Assembly (NCBI GenBank): GCA_014190355.1
Contig: BJGH01000007.1
Location: forward strand, 1 to 64,000
Length of the DNA stretch: 64,000 nucleotides
Source of the DNA: Alphaproteobacteria bacterium
GTDB lineage: Bacteria > Pseudomonadota > Alphaproteobacteria > Rickettsiales > UBA1997
Direction: 5' to 3'
Every line of letters begins with the position of its first letter. Within the stretch, counting starts at the first letter, position 1. The notes under the pieces are model-generated. The model worked only from the letters and a program-made list of their open reading frames with translations, made no database searches and was not told where the DNA came from. The translations under genes and the position numbers were made by a program. Positions 35,246-44,175 of this stretch are shown here, one piece after another.

Positions 35246-36313
35246 ATGCGTAAAATCATTACTTTTATTTTTTTCTTTATTTTCTTAATTCTTTCGTCAT
35301 TATTCATCCTTTTTAATGAAAGTAAATATTCTTATCAGTCAGTATCTGATCATTTTAATGGTAAAAGTTTTTTTAATCCTGAAGAAAAAAAAATATCAAA
35401 AAAATCTGGTTTTTTTAACTATTATTTAAATAAGTTAAAATATCAAAAACACCATGGTAAAACAACATGGCCTGAAAAAAATTACTCAATTGAGCAATTA
35501 ATCCCCTTAGATTCAGTAAATGACAAGTCAATTCATGCTACATTTATTGGTCATTCAACATTTCTTTTACAGTTTCATGGTCTTAATATCTTAACTGATC
35601 CTATATTCTCGGAGCGAGCCAGCCCTTTAAGATTTATTGGTCCTAAAAGAGCGGTTATTCCTGGTATTAAATTTCATCAGTTACCAAATATTGATTTGGT
35701 ATTGATAAGTCATTCCCATTACGATCATCTTGACATTCCTACTATTATTAAACTTCATAATGAACATCAGCCAAAATTTATTACAGGACTTGGGAACTGC
35801 TATTATCTTAATCAAATAAAAAAACTTAAGTTAAATTGTAGTGAATTAGATTGGAATGAAGGTCTTAAAGTATTTGATAAAATTACTGTTAATTTTTTAC
35901 CAGCTAAACATTGGTCTAAAAGAATGATGTTTGGCAGAAATGCTAGCTTGTGGGGAGCTTTTGCAATTGAATCATCGCTAGGTAATATTTATTTTGCTGG
36001 GGATACAGGTTATAGTGATCATTTTATTAAAGCAAAAATTAGATTTTCTAGCTTTAAACTAGCAATGATTCCAATTGGTGCTTACAAGCCTGAAGATTTT
36101 ATGTTAAGATATCATTTAAGTCCCACTCAAGCCCTTAAAGCTCATATTGAATTAAATTCACAAAAATCAATTGCCATGCATCATTCGACATTTCAATTAT
36201 CATCTGAAAATTATAATGATCCAATTAATGATTTAGAGTTAGCTAAAAAAGAAAAGAAACTTTCCAATGAATTTATAGCTCTTGGGATAGGAAAAAAAAT
36301 TATTATTAAATAA
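35246..36313 (+). CDS. metallo-beta-lactamase-fold hydrolase, NAPE-PLD/RomA-like, membrane-anchored
   Basis: An N-terminal hydrophobic helix (about residues 4-25) anchors the protein. The hydrolase domain follows with TFIGHSTFLLQFHG, the zinc motif SHSHYDHLD (about 154-162), a histidine in AKHW, AGDTGYSDHF and a last histidine near AMHHSTF. These are the blocks of the NAPE-PLD/YjfZ/RomA branch of the fold. Members hydrolyse phosphodiesters such as N-acyl phosphatidylethanolamine, so a phospholipid substrate is plausible but not proven. It is 355 residues and begins 40 bases after the SDHAF4-like gene. Confidence 0.87.
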   Translation: MRKIITFIFFFIFLILSSLFILFNESKYSYQSVSDHFNGKSFFNPEEKKISKKSGFFNYYLNKLKYQKHHGKTTWPEKNYSIEQLIPLDSVNDKSIHATFIGHSTFLLQFHGLNILTDPIFSERASPLRFIGPKRAVIPGIKFHQLPNIDLVLISHSHYDHLDIPTIIKLHNEHQPKFITGLGNCYYLNQIKKLKLNCSELDWNEGLKVFDKITVNFLPAKHWSKRMMFGRNASLWGAFAIESSLGNIYFAGDTGYSDHFIKAKIRFSSFKLAMIPIGAYKPEDFMLRYHLSPTQALKAHIELNSQKSIAMHHSTFQLSSENYNDPINDLELAKKEKKLSNEFIALGIGKKIIIK

Positions 36314-36464
36314 TTGCATTTATTAAGTTTATTGCTTTAAAATTATGAATGCCTTTTATTTTTTATTAAAATAGTTCAATTTTTTTGACAATTTTATTTA
36401 CAATAAATTCATTATTTTTTATTATTAAAAAAATTTTTTTTAAAAATTTAAAAATTAAATTCGC

Positions 36465-37949
36465 ATGAATATTCCAATATTATCAACCCTAATTTTCTTG
36501 CCAATAATTTGTGCAGTTTTTTTACTAATTGTTAGATTTAAAAATTCAAAAATTTATTTTGGCTACGGCTTAGTTGTCAGTATATTAAATCTTTTTCTAG
36601 CTATTATCTTAACCTCACAATTCGATTTAGAAAAAAAAGAGTATCAATTTAGTGAAGTTTTTAAATTATTTTCTTTATATGATATAAAGTATTTTGTTGG
36701 TGTTGATGGTATATCTTTGGCCATGATTATATTAACTGCTATTCTTACTCCAATCTGTTTAGCGATTAGCGTCAATTCAATCAAAACTAGAGTTAAAGAA
36801 TTTGTTATTGCTTTTTTAATTATGGAAGGATTGGTAATTGGGTCCTTTTGTGCTTTAGATATTTTATTTTTCTACATGTTCTTTGAATTTATGTTGATTC
36901 CAATGTTTCTGTTAATCGGGATTTGGGGTGGAGAAAATAGAGTTTATGCATCTTATAAATTTTTCATTTATACATTATTTGGGTCAGTATTTTTTTTAAT
37001 TGCTATAATTACCATGTTTCTTTATACTGGAACAACTGATGTAGTTCAGCTAGCTAAAGGCTTACCAAAATATTTTCCATTGGAATATCAAAAAATTTTT
37101 TTTATAGCATTTGCTCTTTCATTTGCAGTAAAAATTCCTATGTTTCCATTTCATACATGGCTTCCCGATGCTCATGTTCAAGCCCCAACAGCAGGTTCAG
37201 TAATATTAGCCGGAATTTTAATTAAGCTTGGAGCTTATGGTTTTTTGAGATTCGCCCTACCTCTATTTCCTCTTGGTGCTCAATATTTTGCTAATGCAAT
37301 TTTAGTATTAAGTGTAATAGCAATAATCTATGGATCATTTGTAGCATTAATGCAAGAAGACATGAAAAAAATGATCGCCTATTCTTCAGTAGCGCATATG
37401 GGTTTTGTAACTATGGGAATTTTTAGCTTTACTCAACAAGGTATAGATGGAGCAGTTTTTCAAATGATAAGTCATGGCATCGTATCAGCGGGTTTATTTA
37501 TGTGTGTTGGCTCTATATATGATCGTCTTCATACCAAGAAAATAGCAGATCTCGGAGGAATAGCTCTTAGAATGCCAAATTTTGCTTTGATTGCAATGAT
37601 TCTGACTCTTGCTTCAGTTGGTTTACCAGGAACTAGTGGTTTTGTCGGTGAGTTTTTAGCAATTATAGGGACTTTTAAAGTTAATAAAATTCTTGCTTTA
37701 ATTGCATCTTTGGGAGTTATTCTTGGAGCGTGTTATATGTTGTGGTTATATAAAAGAGTATGGTTCAGTGAGATATCCAATTCTAAAGTAACTTCATTAA
37801 CTGATGTAAAAAATTTTGAGCTATTAAGTTATGTTGTAATGGTATCGATAGTTATTTTAATTGGGATATTCCCAAATTTAATTATCAAATATTACACTCA
37901 CCCAGTTAGTGATATAGTTAAAATTTTTAGTGAAAATTTAGCTAAGTAG
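36465..37949 (+). CDS. nuoM: NADH-quinone oxidoreductase subunit M
   Basis: NuoM is one of the antiporter-like proton-pumping subunits of respiratory complex I. About fourteen membrane helices are visible, with the family hallmarks GVDGISL near residue 80, FHTWLPDAHVQAPTAGS (about 228-244) and EDMKKMIAYSSVAHMG near residue 300. The 494-residue length is normal. NuoL, usually just upstream, is absent; the preceding gene is the metallo-hydrolase. NuoN follows after 73 bases. Confidence 0.96.
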   Translation: MNIPILSTLIFLPIICAVFLLIVRFKNSKIYFGYGLVVSILNLFLAIILTSQFDLEKKEYQFSEVFKLFSLYDIKYFVGVDGISLAMIILTAILTPICLAISVNSIKTRVKEFVIAFLIMEGLVIGSFCALDILFFYMFFEFMLIPMFLLIGIWGGENRVYASYKFFIYTLFGSVFFLIAIITMFLYTGTTDVVQLAKGLPKYFPLEYQKIFFIAFALSFAVKIPMFPFHTWLPDAHVQAPTAGSVILAGILIKLGAYGFLRFALPLFPLGAQYFANAILVLSVIAIIYGSFVALMQEDMKKMIAYSSVAHMGFVTMGIFSFTQQGIDGAVFQMISHGIVSAGLFMCVGSIYDRLHTKKIADLGGIALRMPNFALIAMILTLASVGLPGTSGFVGEFLAIIGTFKVNKILALIASLGVILGACYMLWLYKRVWFSEISNSKVTSLTDVKNFELLSYVVMVSIVILIGIFPNLIIKYYTHPVSDIVKIFSENLAK

Positions 37950-38022
37950 TAACCGATTAATAACTTTAGAAATTTAATATTTCTAAAAATATTTATTAAT
38001 TTATAAAATTTAATATAAAATT

Positions 38023-39468
38023 ATGAATATCTCTGTAGTTTTACCAGAATTAATTCTTTTTTGTGGAAGTTTATTCATTCTTATGATTGATGTTTTTTTT
38101 GCCAAAAGAAATAAAGAATTTTTTTACATCACTCACCTCTTAACTTTATTGATATGTGCATTAGCAATTGTTGGAACTTTTAAGAATTTTGCTCAAAGTG
38201 AATTATATTTTAATCAATTTTATCAAAATTCACCAATAATTGCCTTAAGTAAATGTTTTTTAATTTTATTAGTTACTTTTGTGGTAGTTATATCGCTTCG
38301 TTTTGTAGCAATGATGGAAAAATTTAGTGCTGAATTTTTAGCATTAATGCTCATCGCTTGTACTGGGGGATTAATAATGATTTCTAGCAATGATTTTCTA
38401 GCATTTTATCTTGGTATTGAGTTGCAGGCTTTATCTTTTTACCTACTTTCGGCAATAAAAACTGATTCTAAAAAATCTTCAGAAGCTGGAATTAAATATT
38501 TTATTTTAGGTTGTCTAGCTTCAGGAATTTTATTGTATGGTATTTCTATGATATATGGTTATATGGGAACAACAAATTTTACGGTAATTGCTGATCTTGT
38601 AGAAAAGCAAAAGAATGATGTTCCGGTAGGTTTTCTATTAGGAATAGTATTGGTTATGATTGCTATGTTCTTTAAATTAGGTAATGCCCCATTTCATATG
38701 TGGTATCCCGATATAATTGAAGGTTCTGCTACAGTTGTTGCAACTCTATTTGCAACTGTTGGAAAGTTTACTTCAGTAATAGCTTTAACATTCCTAATCT
38801 ATAAATTTTCATGGTCAATATTATCTCACATTATGATTTTTGTTGGATTAATTTCAATAATAGTTGGTAGCCTTGGGGCAATTTTTCAAAAGAATTTAAA
38901 AAGACTTTTAGCTTTTAGTTCAGTTGCACATGTTGGTTTTATAATTCTTGGTTTAGCTGGATTAGGTAAAAATGTTATTACTGCAGTGTTATTTTACATT
39001 TTTATTTATAGCATTATCTCACTTGGAATTTTTGGTTTTCTGAATCTTTTAATTAGCGGCAATCAAATTGATAATGACGAGACTGACAAAAAAACTTTTG
39101 CAATATCATCATTAGCAGGACTTTCTAAATCAAATCCTACAATAGCCTTATGTTTATCATTACTTATTTTTTCAACTGCAGGAATCCCTCCGTTAGCAGG
39201 TTTTTTTTCAAAATTTTATATAATTTCAGCAGTCATTACTACCGGATATTTTAAATTTGCATTAATTGCTATTTTGTTGACAGTGATCTCAGCTTTTTAT
39301 TACTTAAGAATTATTAAAATTATTTACTTTGATACACCTTCCTCTCAAATAATTATCGATGATTCAATTGCTATAAAGTCTATAATTATTGCCGCAACTA
39401 TTTTAAATACAATTATAATTATTTTTATAGATCAGATTTTGTCTATGTTTAATGGTTTTATTTCTTAG
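38023..39468 (+). CDS. nuoN: NADH-quinone oxidoreductase subunit N
   Basis: This is the third antiporter-like subunit of complex I. Recognisable segments are FYLGIELQALSFYLLSA (about 128-144), GNAPFHMWYPDIIEGS near residue 222, and KRLLAFSSVAHVGFIILG near residue 296. The 481-residue length and the fourteen-helix profile are normal. It is followed after 5 bases by aroA, which is an unrelated but probably co-transcribed gene. Confidence 0.96.
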   Translation: MNISVVLPELILFCGSLFILMIDVFFAKRNKEFFYITHLLTLLICALAIVGTFKNFAQSELYFNQFYQNSPIIALSKCFLILLVTFVVVISLRFVAMMEKFSAEFLALMLIACTGGLIMISSNDFLAFYLGIELQALSFYLLSAIKTDSKKSSEAGIKYFILGCLASGILLYGISMIYGYMGTTNFTVIADLVEKQKNDVPVGFLLGIVLVMIAMFFKLGNAPFHMWYPDIIEGSATVVATLFATVGKFTSVIALTFLIYKFSWSILSHIMIFVGLISIIVGSLGAIFQKNLKRLLAFSSVAHVGFIILGLAGLGKNVITAVLFYIFIYSIISLGIFGFLNLLISGNQIDNDETDKKTFAISSLAGLSKSNPTIALCLSLLIFSTAGIPPLAGFFSKFYIISAVITTGYFKFALIAILLTVISAFYYLRIIKIIYFDTPSSQIIIDDSIAIKSIIIAATILNTIIIIFIDQILSMFNGFIS

Positions 39469-39473
39469 TAAAT

Positions 39474-40778
39474 ATGGTAAAATTATCACAAAAAACAGAT
39501 AAATCTTTTCAAGGCGAAATTGTTGTTAGCCCAGATAAATCAATATCTCATCGCTCCTTAATTTTTAGTGCATTAGCAAATGGAACTTCAAAAATTTGTA
39601 ATATTTTAGAAGGAGAAGATGTGCTTCATACTGCCCAAGCATTAAGATCGATGGGAGTCGATATTGTAAAGCAAGATCAAATATATGTTGTTAAAGGTGT
39701 TGGGTTGCTTGGCCTTCAAGAACCTAGCGATATTTTAGATATGGGTAATTCTGGAACCTCAACTCGTCTGCTTGCTGGATTAGTTACGCCATACAACTTT
39801 ACCACTTTCTTTACTGGCGATGCATCGCTTCGACTAAGACCCATGACACGAATATTTCAGCCAATAGAACAATTTGGAGCAAAAATTATTTCTCGTAATA
39901 ATAATTTATTACCATTTGCAGTATGTGGAGCAAAAAATCCATTACCTATAGAATATAAAATGAATATTGCATCTGCTCAAGTTAAAAGTTGTATTCTCTT
40001 AGCGAGTATGGCAATTCAAGGAATAACTACAATAATTGAACCTGAAAAATGTCGAGATCATAGCGAAATTATGATGCGGTATTTGGGACTAAAAATTATA
40101 ACTGAAAAATTTTCTTCAGGATTAAAGCATAGTTATCAAGGATTACAAGAATTTGATGCTAAAGATTTCGATATTCCAAACGATATTTCTTCAGCAAGTT
40201 TTTTTATTGTAGCTTGTCTTCTTTCTAAAAATTCTCATGTCACTCTAAAAAATGTTGGAATTAATCCATTAAGAACAGGTATTATCACTACTTTACAGGA
40301 AATGGATGCTAATATTGAAATTGTTAATCAAAAAGAAATAAACGGGGAATTGGTAGCTGATATTGTTGTTGAATCAAGTAATCTTAAAGCTGTTGAAGTT
40401 CCTGCTTCAAGAAGTGCATCAATGATTGATGAATATCCAATTCTTGCAATTGCCTGCGCTAACGCTAAGGGAGTTTCAAAGCTAAATGGTTTAGCTGAAC
40501 TTAAAACTAAAGAAAGTAACCGTTTATTGATGATTGCACAAAATTTAGAAAAATGTGGGGTAAATATAAAGCTAGCTAACGATTCCCTTGAAATATCTGG
40601 TGGTGTTGTTCAACCAAAACAAAGAATTTTTATTAGAACTGCGATGGATCACCGAATTGCAATGTCATTTTTAATAATGGGCTTAACACTTGAAAATGGC
40701 ATAGAAATTGATGATGACCAAATGATTAAAACTAGTTTCCCATCTTTTGAAAAAATTTTTTCACAAGTTCTTACTTAA
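39474..40778 (+). CDS. aroA: 3-phosphoshikimate 1-carboxyvinyltransferase (EPSP synthase)
   Basis: EPSP synthase joins shikimate 3-phosphate and PEP in the chorismate pathway. The substrate blocks are present: DKSISHRSLIFSALANG (19-35), DMGNSGTSTRLLAG near residue 94, and ELKTKESNRLLM near residue 343. The 434-residue length is normal. The gene is retained although the most reduced intracellular Rickettsiales usually lack a shikimate pathway. PEP from PPDK is one of its substrates. No other aro gene is in the window. Confidence 0.96.
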   Translation: MVKLSQKTDKSFQGEIVVSPDKSISHRSLIFSALANGTSKICNILEGEDVLHTAQALRSMGVDIVKQDQIYVVKGVGLLGLQEPSDILDMGNSGTSTRLLAGLVTPYNFTTFFTGDASLRLRPMTRIFQPIEQFGAKIISRNNNLLPFAVCGAKNPLPIEYKMNIASAQVKSCILLASMAIQGITTIIEPEKCRDHSEIMMRYLGLKIITEKFSSGLKHSYQGLQEFDAKDFDIPNDISSASFFIVACLLSKNSHVTLKNVGINPLRTGIITTLQEMDANIEIVNQKEINGELVADIVVESSNLKAVEVPASRSASMIDEYPILAIACANAKGVSKLNGLAELKTKESNRLLMIAQNLEKCGVNIKLANDSLEISGGVVQPKQRIFIRTAMDHRIAMSFLIMGLTLENGIEIDDDQMIKTSFPSFEKIFSQVLT

Positions 40779-40780
40779 AA

Positions 40781-40817
40781 AAAATTTAATCTATTTTTAA
40801 AAATTTTATTAAATTTT
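40781..40817. terminator. A/T hairpin between convergent aroA and recR
   Basis: AAAATTTAAT (40781-40790) and ATTAAATTTT (40808-40817) are exact reverse complements around a 17-base loop, lying between the 3' ends of aroA and recR. The position suits a bidirectional terminator. An all-A/T ten-base stem is common by chance in this DNA, so confidence is low. Confidence 0.25.
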
Positions 40818-41421
40818 AAACTTCTTTTCTTGAGTTTAATGCTATTGAAATTGTTCCATCATCTAAATAGTCAATTTCACTTCCCACTGGAATGCCATGA
40901 GCTAATCGAGAAATTTTAATATTATATTCTTTTAAAATTTCTGCTAAAAAATGAGCGGTCGTTTGGCCATCAATTGTAGCACTGGTTGCAATTATAATTT
41001 CTTGAATTTTGTTTTCTTTAATTCGTTTAATAAGTTTATCAATTGAAAGATCCTCAATACCTTGCCCTACTCTTGCCGATAATTTTCCATTTAGAACGTG
41101 ATAGACACCTCGATATGATTTACTCCTTTCAAAACTTCTTTCTATTGCCCAGAGGTCTGCAACTTCTTCCACAATACATATTATTGATTTATCTCTTGTT
41201 TCATCGAGGCAAATATGACAAATATCCCCCTCATCTAAATTTCCACATATCTGACAATGATGAATATATTGATCAAGATTTTGCAGTGCATTAATAAGAG
41301 GAATAAGTGTTTTTGTTTTATTGCTTGCAAGATGTAAGACAATTCTTTTAGAAATTCTGGGACCCATGCTTGGTAACTTTGCAATAATTTTGCTAAGATT
41401 TTCAATATAATTTTGTTTCAT
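40816..41421 (-). CDS. recR: recombination protein RecR
   Basis: RecR works with RecF and RecO to load RecA at single-strand gaps. An N-terminal helix-hairpin-helix (LPSMGPRISKRIVLHLA), the four-cysteine zinc finger (C56, C59, C68, C71), and a Toprim domain (IICIVEEVADLWAIE) are in the expected order. The 201-residue length is normal. It is the last gene of the minus-strand run carA, two antiporter-like genes, proA, recR. Confidence 0.96.
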   Translation of the reverse strand: MKQNYIENLSKIIAKLPSMGPRISKRIVLHLASNKTKTLIPLINALQNLDQYIHHCQICGNLDEGDICHICLDETRDKSIICIVEEVADLWAIERSFERSKSYRGVYHVLNGKLSARVGQGIEDLSIDKLIKRIKENKIQEIIIATSATIDGQTTAHFLAEILKEYNIKISRLAHGIPVGSEIDYLDDGTISIALNSRKEV

Positions 41422-41444
41422 TATTTTAAATTTTTAAATTACCA

Positions 41445-42707
41445 TTATCCGTTTCTAATTGCATATTTAGAGCGAACTTGATACTTAAAGGTTGTTAATT
41501 GAACTAGGCCAATAGGACCTCGAGCATGTAGTTTTCCCGTAGCTATTCCAACTTCCGCTCCCATTCCAAATTCATAGCCATCAGCAAATTGCGTTGAAGT
41601 ATTATGCATAACAATTGCCGAATTGACATCCTGTAAAAATTTTTCAGCAATAGTGTTATTTTCAGTAATAATTGATTCGGTATGAGAAGATCCATATTTT
41701 GCAATATGAGCAATCGCTTGATCAACATTCTCAACAATCTTAATGGCAATTATTTTATCAAGAAATTCCGTATAATAGTCATCTTCCGTTGCTTTAACAA
41801 AACTTTTATCAATTTTACATGCAAATTCATCTGCTCTAATTTGACATCCTAAATTTTTTAATTCTTTAGCGATTAATGGAATAAATTTTGTTGCAATTGC
41901 CTGATCTACAAGCAATGTTTCAGTAGCTCCACAGATACTTGTTCTTCTCATCTTGGCATTAATAGTTATTTTTAATGCCTTATCAAGATCTGCATCTTGA
42001 TGAACATAAGTGTGACAATTACCATCAAGATGATTAAACATCGGTATATTGCTATTGTCGATTATTGCTTTAATTAATTTTTTTCCACCCCTAGGAATTA
42101 CAACATCAATAAAATTGTTCATTTTTAATAATTTGTTTACCACCTCGTATTCTTTATTTTCAATAAAGGAAACAATATTGGAATTAAAATTTGTAATTAC
42201 TAAAGCTTCTCTAAAAATATCAGCGATAATTTTTGAAGTATTTAAACAATCTGATCCGCTTCTTAATATTACTGCATTTCCAGACTTTAGCGCAAGAGCA
42301 GAAACATCGCAGGTTACATTTGGTCGAGCCTCATAAATTGCAAGTAATACTCCAATTGGAGTTGATATTTTTTGAATATTTAAATCATTTGGTCGATTAT
42401 AATTTTCTATTATTCTACCAACTGGATCAGGTAATTTTATAATCTCTTCAAGAGAGATAATAAGAGATTTAATTTTATCTTCATTAAGAATTAGGCGATC
42501 AATTTTGGCTGGATCAATATTTGCATTTATAGCATTTTCAAAATCAATTTTATTTGATAGTAAAATTTCATTTTTTTTTGAATTAATTAATTTTATAACT
42601 TCCAATAAAACCTTATTTTTATCTGCGAGATTTGCTTTAGCAATTTGACTACTGGCATTTTTAGCATTATTACAAATATTTACTACATACTGGTTAATTT
42701 CTGACAT
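41445..42707 (-). CDS. proA: gamma-glutamyl phosphate reductase
   Basis: ProA reduces gamma-glutamyl phosphate to glutamate semialdehyde for proline synthesis. The aldehyde-dehydrogenase fold is complete. The catalytic Cys259 lies in RRTSICGATETLL and the block PIGVLLAIYEARPNVT is at 117-132. The 420-residue length is normal. ProB and ProC are not in the window. Proline synthesis is absent from the most reduced Rickettsiales, so this is a sign of a less reduced metabolism. It starts 4 bases after the antiporter-like gene. Confidence 0.95.
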   Translation of the reverse strand: MSEINQYVVNICNNAKNASSQIAKANLADKNKVLLEVIKLINSKKNEILLSNKIDFENAINANIDPAKIDRLILNEDKIKSLIISLEEIIKLPDPVGRIIENYNRPNDLNIQKISTPIGVLLAIYEARPNVTCDVSALALKSGNAVILRSGSDCLNTSKIIADIFREALVITNFNSNIVSFIENKEYEVVNKLLKMNNFIDVVIPRGGKKLIKAIIDNSNIPMFNHLDGNCHTYVHQDADLDKALKITINAKMRRTSICGATETLLVDQAIATKFIPLIAKELKNLGCQIRADEFACKIDKSFVKATEDDYYTEFLDKIIAIKIVENVDQAIAHIAKYGSSHTESIITENNTIAEKFLQDVNSAIVMHNTSTQFADGYEFGMGAEVGIATGKLHARGPIGLVQLTTFKYQVRSKYAIRNG

Positions 42708-42711
42708 AATT

Positions 42712-44166
42712 TTATATTATTAAAAATTTACGGAATAGAAAAAAGATAACACTTAAGACGATAATAGCTATTCTTGAATAGACAAGATGAAGCTCATTTT
42801 CAAATTTATTTATTAAATTTATTTCATCTTTATTTCTTTCAATAAAAGTTTTCTTGAAAATTATTTTGAAAAAAAATACTAAAAAACCAAGAATAAATAT
42901 ATAATAAATCGATATATTCATAAAAGGAATAATTGAAGGTTTATTTGTTATAATTTTAATAATTTGATAATTTGAAATTAAATTAAGAGATGGGCTTAAA
43001 CCAATTAAGTTTAATAGGGCTATAATAAGAAAAATAGTGCTCTTTGGCATAAGAAAGAATATGCCATATATACTTTGAGTATGTATTTTATTTTGAAGAG
43101 TATTAAATGGTAACATCATCATAAACAAACTTATAATATTAATAAAATATCCAACCGTAGTAATAAAAATATATTTAGTACTAAATGTATTATTAATAAA
43201 AAAAGAAAATATTAAATAAAATAATGAATAAACAGATATTAAGCTTAGTAAATTTTTTTTAAATTTAGAATAAACCATTATTGATCCAAAAAATAATAAA
43301 TTAAAAGTTATAAACAAATTGATAAAGATGTTGTTATTTGTTAATGAAATTGGTAAGAAATTAAAGTCACAAATATAGAAAATTAGCTGAGTAAATAAAA
43401 CAAGAGATGGAAGAAGATTCGATAAGATAAAAAATAACTCATCGGTAATGCTTAAATTTATTATAAAATAAAATTTGTATAAAGTAATCAAGGCAAATAA
43501 TAATAAAATAATGTAAATAAGAGAGTATAGAAGATATTGCATTTTCAACTTTAAACTTAAAATATTTATATCATTTTTTTCAAAAGAATTGCTATCAAAA
43601 TATTTTATTAGAATGATTAAAATAAAAAACATTAATACATGTTGAAGATAGTAAATTATATTAAGTGAATTATTAATTTTAATATTTTCATTTTTAAATC
43701 TGGCATTAAAATAGCTATTTGACAATAGAGTAGTAATTGTAATTATTAAAATGCTTGTTATCAGATTGGCACTGACAATTAGAAGATTTAAAATAAAGAA
43801 AAAACTGAGAATATATAAAATAATTTTCTTTAGATTATTTTTATCAAATAGTTGTAGGAATTTTTTTAAATAAATTAGCAAAATTAATAACAACAAATTT
43901 GTTAACAATAAGTATACACCTCGACATTTATCAAAGAAGAGTGATAAATTAATATTTTTATCGACATAGAATATATTCCACAAAAATGATTTTTTTTCAT
44001 TTGTAATAAAGAAAAGTACAAAAGATAATAAAATTTGTAATATAGACAGTGAAAGTATAGAGTTAAAATTTATATGATAATTTCGCTTACAAATATAGAT
44101 ATTTGTAAGATGAATGCCAATTAAAAGCAAAATAATTAGCGATGATTCATCAAAAATATTTATCAT
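42712..44166 (-). CDS. divergent NuoM/NuoN/MrpD-like membrane subunit, copy 2
   Basis: The 484-residue protein has about fourteen hydrophobic helices and the length of complex I or Mrp antiporter subunits. The family's conserved charged motifs are poorly kept: no clear TWLPDAH-type block, and only a weak FFLMPKSTIFLIIALLNLIG-like segment near residue 375. The sequence is extremely rich in Ile, Leu, Asn and Phe. Two such genes in tandem occur as putative monovalent cation/H+ antiporter subunit D in some Rickettsiales, as I recall. It begins 9 bases after its neighbour. Function is uncertain. Confidence 0.6.
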   Translation of the reverse strand: MINIFDESSLIILLLIGIHLTNIYICKRNYHINFNSILSLSILQILLSFVLFFITNEKKSFLWNIFYVDKNINLSLFFDKCRGVYLLLTNLLLLILLIYLKKFLQLFDKNNLKKIILYILSFFFILNLLIVSANLITSILIITITTLLSNSYFNARFKNENIKINNSLNIIYYLQHVLMFFILIILIKYFDSNSFEKNDINILSLKLKMQYLLYSLIYIILLLFALITLYKFYFIINLSITDELFFILSNLLPSLVLFTQLIFYICDFNFLPISLTNNNIFINLFITFNLLFFGSIMVYSKFKKNLLSLISVYSLFYLIFSFFINNTFSTKYIFITTVGYFINIISLFMMMLPFNTLQNKIHTQSIYGIFFLMPKSTIFLIIALLNLIGLSPSLNLISNYQIIKIITNKPSIIPFMNISIYYIFILGFLVFFFKIIFKKTFIERNKDEINLINKFENELHLVYSRIAIIVLSVIFFLFRKFLII

Positions 44167-44175
44167 TTTTTTAAA

